A stretch of 64,000 nt of DNA from Falsiroseomonas sp050563525 (GTDB taxonomy: Bacteria; Pseudomonadota; Alphaproteobacteria; Acetobacterales; Acetobacteraceae): positions 248,001-312,000 of the forward strand of contig NZ_JBNXUN010000003.1 of NCBI RefSeq assembly GCF_050563525.1, given 5' to 3'. How positions within the stretch are numbered: position 1 is the first letter of the stretch; each line of letters begins with the position of its first letter. Both the position numbers and the translations under genes were made by a program. The notes beneath the pieces are model-generated. The model did no database searches and had not been told where the DNA came from. It saw only the letters and a list, made by a program, of their open reading frames with translations. Shown here one piece after another: positions 39,999 through 46,411 of this stretch.

Positions 39999-41867
39999 AT
40001 GAAGAAGCAGACCTATGGTCAGCTGTGGGACGTCTATGTGGCGGAGGCGTTTCCCAGGCTCCAGCAGGCCGATGCGCGTCTGGTCTACCCGGGGCAGGAA
40101 TGGGGCAACGAGAAAAGCTGGCAGCGCATCTTCGACAAGCTCTTCGTCCCGGCCGGCGTCGCACAGTGGGGCGTGGCAGTCGAGATCGGCGGCGGCGGCG
40201 GCAAGTACACGGAACGCGTGCTGCACGCCGGCGAAGGGGTCCGGCTGTTCGGTTTCGACGTCAGCCGCAACTTCCTCGACGCCACGGCGGCACGTCTGGG
40301 CAGTTTCGTCGAATCCGGCCGGCTGTCCCTGCACGAGATCGACCCGGTGCACCCGGATGCGATGTTCACCATGCTGTCCGCGCAGGGTCTGGCGCGCAAG
40401 GTCGATGCGGTGTTCAGCATCGACGCCATGGTCCATGTGGACCTCACCTACCTCACCACCTACTGGATGAACGCGGCGCTGCTGCTGAAGCCGGGCGGGC
40501 GGGTGCTGATGACGCTGGCCGACCCCACCACCGTCGGCGGCTTCCAGAAGATCCTGCGCGACATCCGCAAGTTCTACAGGTTCCAGGGCCGCATCTGCCC
40601 GAAATTCGAATACCTCTCGGCCGAGATCGCCAGCTTCGTCCTGCGCCGGCTGGGCTTCGAGATCGAGTTGCTGGAGCCCTGGTCGAACCATGAGGGACGG
40701 CCACCGCGGGACCTGTACCTGATCGCCCGCCTCGATCGCCCTGAACAGGCGGAGGCCTTCCGCGATGCGCTGCGCGCCGACCCCGATGCGGTGCCGGCCA
40801 GCCTCGCCCGGCCGGAATCCTACGCCGACCTGTGGACGCGGGAGGCCCCGCGCGCCATCGCCGGCGGCCCCGACCGGCCTCCGGCCATGGCCGTGCTGCG
40901 CCGGATCTTCGGCATGGCGGATTCGGCCGGCTGGCGGCGCGCCATCGAGATCGGCACCGGCGACGGGCGCTACGCGGAGGCGCTGCTGCGCGCCAATCCG
41001 GCGGTGAAGCTGACCGTCTTCGACGTCAGCGACCGGGTGATGAAGGCCGCGGCAGCGAAGCTTGCGGACCATGTCGACGCCGGCCGGCTCGGCTTCCTGC
41101 CGGTCGACCCGTTGCACCCGGACGGAGTGCTGGGCGCCTTCGGGCGGGAGGAATTGAAGCGCGATGTCGATGCGGTGTTCAGCATCGACGCCATGGTGCA
41201 GGTCGACCTGCAGTACCAGCTCGCCTACTGGCTGAATGCCGCGCTGCTGCTGCGGCCCGGCGGGTGGCTGGTGTTCAACGTCGCCGATGCGACGACGGAG
41301 GCCGGCTTCGCCAAGCTGGTGGGCGACATCCGCCGCTACTTCCCCTGGCAGGGCCAGGCCTGCACGCGCTTCGAATACCAGAGCTTCACCCTGGTGCGCC
41401 CGCTGCTGGAGCGCCTGGGCTTCGACATCGCCTATGCCGGGCACTGGGACCCCCATGCCGGTCCCGGGGACGCCAGCGAAGCGGGCCGGGACCTGTTTGT
41501 CGTGGCGCAGCTGGCGCGGCCGGAGGCGGCGGAAGCACTGCGGGCGCATGTCGGCATTGGCCTGCCGGTGCCCAGTTTCGCCGCCGCGGCGGAGGAGGCG
41601 CCGGCGGAGCAGGCGCAGGAGCCGGTGGCCGAGGACGCCGAACTGGCACGACTCGTCGGGCAGGTGCTGTGGCGGCAGCTGCACCTGCAGGCCCATCCCG
41701 GCCTGAGCCGGGAGAAGCTGCGCGAGGCGATGCGCGAGCAGTGGGCCGGCAACCGGCGCGAATACACCCGCCTCGGCAGCCTGGTGCTGCGTGACCTGGC
41801 CGAGGCCGGCCTGACCCTGGAACAGGCCGGACCAAGGCGCCTCGGCCGCACATCCGACGCCGAGTGA
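39999..41867 (+). CDS. Tandem-domain class I SAM-dependent methyltransferase
   Basis: A 622-residue protein made of two homologous methyltransferase domains. Domain 1 (about 1-250) has VAVEIGGGGGKYTERVL, LFGFDVSRNFLDATAARL and VDAVFSIDAMVHVDLTYL. Domain 2 (about 265-515) has RAIEIGTGDGRYAEALL, LTVFDVSDRVMKAAAAKL and VDAVFSIDAMVQVDLQYQ. The SIDAMV segments are encoded by the same 32 bases at 40401-40432 and 41166-41197, exactly 255 codons apart, so one domain arose by duplication. A helical C-terminal region (AEDAELARLVGQVLWRQLHL) follows. The acceptor is unknown. It starts a coupled four-gene operon; its TGA overlaps the next GTG. Confidence 0.83.
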   Translation: MKKQTYGQLWDVYVAEAFPRLQQADARLVYPGQEWGNEKSWQRIFDKLFVPAGVAQWGVAVEIGGGGGKYTERVLHAGEGVRLFGFDVSRNFLDATAARLGSFVESGRLSLHEIDPVHPDAMFTMLSAQGLARKVDAVFSIDAMVHVDLTYLTTYWMNAALLLKPGGRVLMTLADPTTVGGFQKILRDIRKFYRFQGRICPKFEYLSAEIASFVLRRLGFEIELLEPWSNHEGRPPRDLYLIARLDRPEQAEAFRDALRADPDAVPASLARPESYADLWTREAPRAIAGGPDRPPAMAVLRRIFGMADSAGWRRAIEIGTGDGRYAEALLRANPAVKLTVFDVSDRVMKAAAAKLADHVDAGRLGFLPVDPLHPDGVLGAFGREELKRDVDAVFSIDAMVQVDLQYQLAYWLNAALLLRPGGWLVFNVADATTEAGFAKLVGDIRRYFPWQGQACTRFEYQSFTLVRPLLERLGFDIAYAGHWDPHAGPGDASEAGRDLFVVAQLARPEAAEALRAHVGIGLPVPSFAAAAEEAPAEQAQEPVAEDAELARLVGQVLWRQLHLQAHPGLSREKLREAMREQWAGNRREYTRLGSLVLRDLAEAGLTLEQAGPRRLGRTSDAE

Positions 41868-42970
41868 CCGTCGCGGACGACGCCTCCGTCCCGCCGACCC
41901 TGGCCGCATCGCGGCTGCGGGAAGCGGGCGACCTGCCGGGCGCGATCGCCCTGCTGCGGCAGGCCGGAGATGCGCCTGATGTCGCGCATATGCGGCTGCG
42001 GCTCCTGTTCGAAATCCAGGACTACGCCGCCCTGCAACAGGCGACGCGCGAGGCGATCCGCAGGCTGGACCCGGCCACCGTGGTGCCGGCGCACCACTAC
42101 CCTGCCACCCTGCTGCACTTCGCTGAGTTGTGCTGCCTGCCGTTGGAGGAGATCGAGGCGGTCATCCTCGCCCTCGGCGCCGCGTCGCGGCAGCACGCAC
42201 CGCTGCGACAGGCCTGGTACGCGGTGCGGCACCGACAGCGCTTCCGGACATGGCTGCGGGACCGGTTCGAGGGTGGCGCCTCGTTCATCTCGCTCGGGCT
42301 CAACTGCCTGCCCTGGCACCTGCCCTGCCGTTGGGGCCTGCGGCGGGAGGAGGATTTCGTCGCCCTGTTCGTTCCCTTCGCGCTGGCAGGCCACACCGTT
42401 CCTGGAGTGCTGGCCGCGCTGGAGGATGACTTCGCCGGCTATTGCGACCCAGGCGCCATCCGCATCGTCCGGACCCGTCGCGGCCACTCAATGGCGGTCC
42501 GCGCCGACCGCACCGCGCACTGGAACCACCATCGCGGGCCCTACTGGCTGCAGCGGGATGCGGCACCGATGCGCGACAATCTTGCCGCGAAGGCCGCGCT
42601 GTTCCGCGACGCCTGCCGCCGGCCGGATGCGGTGTTCCTGCTGGCCGCCTGCCCGGTGCAGTACCCGGAGGAGAAGCTGGATTTCCTGGCCCACCTGGAC
42701 GCCGCGCTGGCCCGCTTCACAGGCCGTGCCGGCAACCGCATCCTGATCACCAACAATGCGGCGCGGCAGCGGCCGGCGGAGCTGCACGTGGTGGATGCCG
42801 GAACCTGCTTCGCCTACTGTCCCTATCCTGCCGCGGATTATGTCTGGCATGAGGACGCGCATGCGGACACGCCGGCCGGCCTGGCCTTCGAACGCACCTA
42901 CGCCGACCAGGTGACGCGGGCCCTGACGAAGTGGGGGCTGATGCGCCGGAAGCCCGGCGCGGCAGCGTGA
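41864..42970 (+). CDS. DUF1796-like putative papain-fold cysteine peptidase with N-terminal helical region
   Basis: A 368-residue protein. Residues 1-130 are helical and TPR-like (SRLREAGDLPGAIALLRQAG, MRLRLLFEIQDYAALQQATR). From about residue 140 a domain begins with FISLGLNCLPWHLPCRWGLR, with the SLGxxC signature of DUF1796, a predicted papain-like cysteine peptidase family found in surface-polysaccharide loci. A candidate catalytic His lies in TAHWNHHRGPYW, and the late strand ILITNNAARQRPAELHVVD fits the fold. The start is GTG 41864, overlapping the methyltransferase TGA, and its own TGA overlaps the next GTG. Enzyme activity is a family prediction, not shown. Confidence 0.7.
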   Translation: MTVADDASVPPTLAASRLREAGDLPGAIALLRQAGDAPDVAHMRLRLLFEIQDYAALQQATREAIRRLDPATVVPAHHYPATLLHFAELCCLPLEEIEAVILALGAASRQHAPLRQAWYAVRHRQRFRTWLRDRFEGGASFISLGLNCLPWHLPCRWGLRREEDFVALFVPFALAGHTVPGVLAALEDDFAGYCDPGAIRIVRTRRGHSMAVRADRTAHWNHHRGPYWLQRDAAPMRDNLAAKAALFRDACRRPDAVFLLAACPVQYPEEKLDFLAHLDAALARFTGRAGNRILITNNAARQRPAELHVVDAGTCFAYCPYPAADYVWHEDAHADTPAGLAFERTYADQVTRALTKWGLMRRKPGAAA

Positions 42971-44637
42971 CGGACGCGCTGCTTCCGCCGGGGCTGCTGG
43001 ATCGCCCGGTGCTGCGGCACTGGCGCCAGGGTGAGCGCCACGACATGACGGGGCGTGCGCTGTGGCAGCGCGCCACCGCGCTGGCGGCCTGGATTGAAGC
43101 GCGCGCGCCGCCCGGCGGGCTGGTGCTGGTTGTCGGAGCTTCCGGGCCGCAGGTCATGGCGGTTTTCCTTGGCATCGTGGCGGCGGGGCGGGTCGCGAGT
43201 TGCTTTCCACCGGCCTCGCCACGCCAGGACCCCGCGCATTTCTTCGCCCAGCAGCGCAGCGCGCTGCGCGCCGTCGATCCGGCCGCCATCTGCGTCCTGG
43301 ATGCGGCGTCGGCGGAGATGGTGCGGTCTCTCGATCCGGCATTGGCGGCGCGGGTGCTGGTGGTTCCGGCCGATGCGCGGGCCGACGGGACCGGGGCGCT
43401 GGAGGTGCTTCGAGCCCGGCTGGAATCGGACGCGCCGCTGTTCGTGCAGCACAGCTCCGGCACCACCGGGCTCCGGAAGGCGGTGCCGGTCAGCGGGCGG
43501 ATGCTGGCCGGCCAGTTCGTCGCCTATTGGCCGGGGCTGCGGGCCGAGGTGGGGGTCGCGCGGCTCTCCGTTGCGAGCTGGCTGCCGCTGTACCACGACA
43601 TGGGGCTGCTGGCCGGCTTCCTGCTGCCGGTGCTGGGGGGCGACTGCGTCTCGGTGCTCGATCCGTTTGAATGGGTCGGTGCGCCGGGGCGGTTCCTCGA
43701 GCTGATCGCGGCGGATGGCTGCGACATCTGCTGGATGCCGAATTTCGCCTTCCGCCACTTCATCCGGCTGCGCCGCGCGCTGCGGCCGCCGCGGCTGGAT
43801 GCGATGCGGCTCTGGGTGGATTGCTCGGAGCCCTGCCGCCTGGCCGATGCCCAGGGGTTCGAGCAGGCCTTCGCCGATTGCGGGGTGCGGCAGGGTTCGG
43901 TGGTAGGCTGCTACGCGATGGCGGAAACGGTGTTCGCCGCCAGCCAGGGCCGGGCCGAGAAGCGCCTGGGATTGGCGGTGCCGCCGGGGTTGGCGGTCGG
44001 TGAGGACCTTGCCGGCGCGTCGCTGGCGCCGGAGGGAGAAGGGCTGGTGCTGTCCTCCGGCCGGCCCCTGCCGGGTGTGGACATCGCGGTATTCGACGGC
44101 GACCGCGCCCTGGCGCCCGGGCATTACGGCGAGATCGGCCTGCGCGCCGGCTTCCTGTTTGCGGGCTATCGCGGCAGGTCGGCGCCGGATTCGGGCATCG
44201 GCGCGGATGGCTGGTTCCGCACCGGCGACCTCGGGGCCGTGCTGCAGGACCAGCTCTTCGTCTTCGGCCGGATCAAGGAGATCGTCATCGTCAACGGCCG
44301 CAACATCTTCGTCCACGACGTGGAGGCGACCCTGGCGGAGGTTCCTGGCCTGAAGGCAGGGCGGATCGTCGCCTTCGGCCTGGACAGCGACCAGACAGGG
44401 TCGGAGGAGCTGGTCGTGGTGGCGGAGCATGACCCGGCCGCCGGCGTCGCCTTGGCCGCCTGCCGCGCCGCCGCCAGCCGCCACCTGGCCGACACGCTTC
44501 TGGTCACGCCGCGTGACGTGCGCATCGTCGAGGGCAGCTGGCTGGTGAAGGCCGGCAGCGGCAAGATCAGCCGGGACGAGAACCGCCGCCGATACGTCGC
44601 CCAGTTTCGCCAAGACCAGGTTCGCCAGCCGGAGTGA
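42967..44637 (+). CDS. AMP-forming acyl-CoA/acyl-ACP synthetase (fatty acyl-AMP ligase type)
   Basis: A 556-residue adenylate-forming enzyme. Core motifs are VQHSSGTTGLRKAVPVSGRM (A3), SWLPLYHDMGLLAGFLLPVL (the YHDMG motif typical of fatty acyl-AMP ligases), YAMAETVFAA (A5), WFRTGDLGAVLQDQLFVFGR (A7/A8), IKEIVIVNGRNIFVHDVEAT and the C-terminal catalytic Lys in VKAGSGKISRDENRRRY. The YHDMGL and GRIKEIVIVNGRN features favour loading of an acyl group directly onto a carrier protein, and an ACP gene follows at once. GTG 42967 overlaps the previous stop. The acyl substrate is not identifiable. Confidence 0.9.
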   Translation: MTDALLPPGLLDRPVLRHWRQGERHDMTGRALWQRATALAAWIEARAPPGGLVLVVGASGPQVMAVFLGIVAAGRVASCFPPASPRQDPAHFFAQQRSALRAVDPAAICVLDAASAEMVRSLDPALAARVLVVPADARADGTGALEVLRARLESDAPLFVQHSSGTTGLRKAVPVSGRMLAGQFVAYWPGLRAEVGVARLSVASWLPLYHDMGLLAGFLLPVLGGDCVSVLDPFEWVGAPGRFLELIAADGCDICWMPNFAFRHFIRLRRALRPPRLDAMRLWVDCSEPCRLADAQGFEQAFADCGVRQGSVVGCYAMAETVFAASQGRAEKRLGLAVPPGLAVGEDLAGASLAPEGEGLVLSSGRPLPGVDIAVFDGDRALAPGHYGEIGLRAGFLFAGYRGRSAPDSGIGADGWFRTGDLGAVLQDQLFVFGRIKEIVIVNGRNIFVHDVEATLAEVPGLKAGRIVAFGLDSDQTGSEELVVVAEHDPAAGVALAACRAAASRHLADTLLVTPRDVRIVEGSWLVKAGSGKISRDENRRRYVAQFRQDQVRQPE

Positions 44638-44642
44638 CGCCC

Positions 44643-44885
44643 ATGCCCGCCTTCAACCTCGCCGACCTGCAGGCCATTGCGCGGGAGGTGATCGGGGACC
44701 GCGATATCGTGCTGACTCCCGACATGGCGGCCGGCGACGTGCCGGGCTGGGACAGCCTGAACCACACGCTGATCAGCCTGGAGGTGGAGGCGCGCAGCGG
44801 CGTGGCGGTGGAGGCCGAGGAGCTGGGCGAGTGCAAGGATTTCGGCGCCCTGGTGGCGCTGGTGGTGGCGCGCCAGGCCGCCTGA
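44643..44885 (+). CDS. Acyl carrier protein
   Basis: An 80-residue acyl/peptidyl carrier protein. The phosphopantetheine attachment serine is in VPGWDSLNHTLISLEVEARS; helix II and III residues (GVAVEAEELGECKDFGALVA) follow the usual plan. ATG 44643 has GGAG 8 nt upstream (the stop region of the ligase gene), so it is preferred over a GTG at 44634 that would form a GTGA overlap. It is the last gene of the methyltransferase-DUF1796-ligase-ACP operon and probably receives the acyl group from the ligase. It is not the housekeeping AcpP, whose motif would be DSLD. Confidence 0.92.
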   Translation: MPAFNLADLQAIAREVIGDRDIVLTPDMAAGDVPGWDSLNHTLISLEVEARSGVAVEAEELGECKDFGALVALVVARQAA

Positions 44886-44952
44886 GCGGCTGCACCTCGA
44901 CAGCCGCCTGCATCGTCCCAACTTGCCGCCCGTCAACCCAAGGAGGGCTTGC

Positions 44953-45336
44953 ATGCAAAGGCACACCCACGGACGGCGCGCAGCGCTGGGCTTCCTCGCC
45001 GCTACCGTCACCGCCGGCGGCGCCGCGGCGCATCACGGCTGGTCCTGGGCGGAGGGCGACCAGGGCGAGTTGACCGGCACGATCCGCGAAATCTACATCG
45101 GCGCGCCGCACCCGACCCTGCGCGTCGAAGCGAATGGCCAGCTCTGGATCGTTGAGCTGGGCAATCCGCGCCAGACCGCCGCCGCCGGCTTCAACGCCGA
45201 GTCCGCCCGTGCAGGCGACGAGGTGCGGGCGCTCGGCAACAGTTCGCGCAGCAGCGATGAGCGGCGGATGAAGGCGGTGCGGGTGACGGTGCGGGAACGC
45301 ACCTACGACATCTACCCCGAGCGGATCCGCAGCTGA
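44953..45336 (+). CDS. DUF6152-like exported protein
   Basis: A 127-residue exported protein. The twin-arginine-like signal RRAALGFLAATVTAGGAAA is followed by HHGWSWAEGDQGELTGTIRE, IYIGAPHPTLRVEANGQLW and IVELGNPRQTAAAGFN, the pattern of small periplasmic OB-like proteins annotated as DUF6152. ATG 44953 has a near-perfect ribosome site (AGGAGGG) 5 nt upstream. It is followed 11 bp later by a DUF6644-like membrane gene, an association I recall as recurrent. Function unknown; the HH pair just after the signal might bind metal. Confidence 0.75.
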   Translation: MQRHTHGRRAALGFLAATVTAGGAAAHHGWSWAEGDQGELTGTIREIYIGAPHPTLRVEANGQLWIVELGNPRQTAAAGFNAESARAGDEVRALGNSSRSSDERRMKAVRVTVRERTYDIYPERIRS

Positions 45337-45347
45337 GCCTGGAGGCA

Positions 45348-45803
45348 ATGGCCGCCTGGCGCGGGGCGGCGCTGCTGCGGGACTGGCAGACCGCCTACCT
45401 GCTGGTGAATGCGGCACATATCCTGGGCATCGGCCTGCTGTTCGGCGCCATCGCGACGCTGGACCTGCGCCTGCTCGGCGCCTTCCGGGCCGTGCCGCTG
45501 GCGCTGTTCGGGCCGCCGCTGTGGCGCGTCGCGGCGATGGGGCTTGGGCTCGCGGCTGTGACCGGGTTCTGGCTGTTCACCACGCGGCCCGGCGCCTACC
45601 TGGAGAACCCGGCCTTCCTGGCGAAGCTGGGCCTGATCGGGGCCGGGCTGCTGAACCTTGCGGTGCTGCATCTGCGTGCGCCGTGGCGGCAGGCGCTGGC
45701 GGGGGCGCCCGTCGCGGCCTCGGTGCGGGCGGCGGCGCTGGTTTCGCTGCTGGCCTGGATCGGCACGGTGGTCGCGGGGCGCTGGATCGGCTTTCTTCAG
45801 TGA
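45348..45803 (+). CDS. DUF6644-like small membrane protein
   Basis: A 151-residue inner membrane protein with four hydrophobic helices: AYLLVNAAHILGIGLLFGAI, LWRVAAMGLGLAAVTGFWLF, LAKLGLIGAGLLNLAVLHL and ALVSLLAWIGTVVAGRWIG. The conserved His in VNAAHILGIGLLFG recalls haem- or copper-linked small membrane families. It is 11 bp after the DUF6152-like gene and 21 bp before a MOSC protein gene, so the three are probably one transcript. No biochemical role is known to me. Confidence 0.75.
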   Translation: MAAWRGAALLRDWQTAYLLVNAAHILGIGLLFGAIATLDLRLLGAFRAVPLALFGPPLWRVAAMGLGLAAVTGFWLFTTRPGAYLENPAFLAKLGLIGAGLLNLAVLHLRAPWRQALAGAPVAASVRAAALVSLLAWIGTVVAGRWIGFLQ

Positions 45804-45824
45804 GGATCGAATCGGGACGACACC

Positions 45825-46367
45825 ATGCCGGCTGAAGTGATCGCGGTGGCTGCGGCGGCCGGACATGCCTTTTCCAAGCCAGTGCTGCCGGACATCACGC
45901 TGCTGGCGGGGCTGGGGGTGGCGGGCGATGCGCATTGCGGCGTGACGGTGAAGCACCGGTCCCGCGTCAAGGCGAACCCGGACCAGCCCAACCTGCGCCA
46001 GGTGCATCTGGTCGACGCCGGGTTGCTGGAGGAACTGCGCGGCCAGGGCTTCGATGTCAGCCCCGGCGCGATCGGGGAGAATGTGACGGTGGCGGGCCTC
46101 GACCTGCTGGCGCTGCCGCAGGGCACGCTGCTGCACCTGGGCGATGCGGCGGTGGTGGAGGTGACCGGGCTGCGCAACCCCTGCTACCAGCTCGACCACT
46201 TCCAGCCGGGGCTGATGCGCGCCACGCTCGGCCGCACGCCGGAGGGCGCGCTGATCCTGAAGGCGGGCATCATGGCCATCGTGCGCCAGGGCGGCGTGGT
46301 GCGGCCGGGCGATGCCGTGCGGGCCGAAATGCCAGCGCTGCCGCACCGGGCGCTGGAAAAGGTCTGA
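45825..46367 (+). CDS. MOSC domain protein
   Basis: A 180-residue MOSC-domain protein (molybdenum cofactor sulfurase C-terminal fold). The signature GAIGENVTVAGLDLLALPQG and the conserved cysteine in VTGLRNPCYQLDHFQPGLM are present, the latter being the residue proposed to carry sulfur or ligate Mo. Stand-alone MOSC proteins such as YiiM reduce N-hydroxylated compounds with Moco. ATG 45825 is used. It belongs with the two upstream small exported/membrane genes and is 44 bp from the Lhr helicase gene. Confidence 0.9.
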   Translation: MPAEVIAVAAAAGHAFSKPVLPDITLLAGLGVAGDAHCGVTVKHRSRVKANPDQPNLRQVHLVDAGLLEELRGQGFDVSPGAIGENVTVAGLDLLALPQGTLLHLGDAAVVEVTGLRNPCYQLDHFQPGLMRATLGRTPEGALILKAGIMAIVRQGGVVRPGDAVRAEMPALPHRALEKV

Positions 46368-46411
46368 CCGCCCTTTCCCTTCCTCGCCAGCATCGCCATA
46401 GTCCCCGGCAG

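Noticed and set aside
39948..41909. 653-codon minus-strand frame across the tandem methyltransferase
   Set aside because: Antisense to a gene with two SAM-binding domains; translation has no domain and repeats itself only because the sense gene is duplicated.
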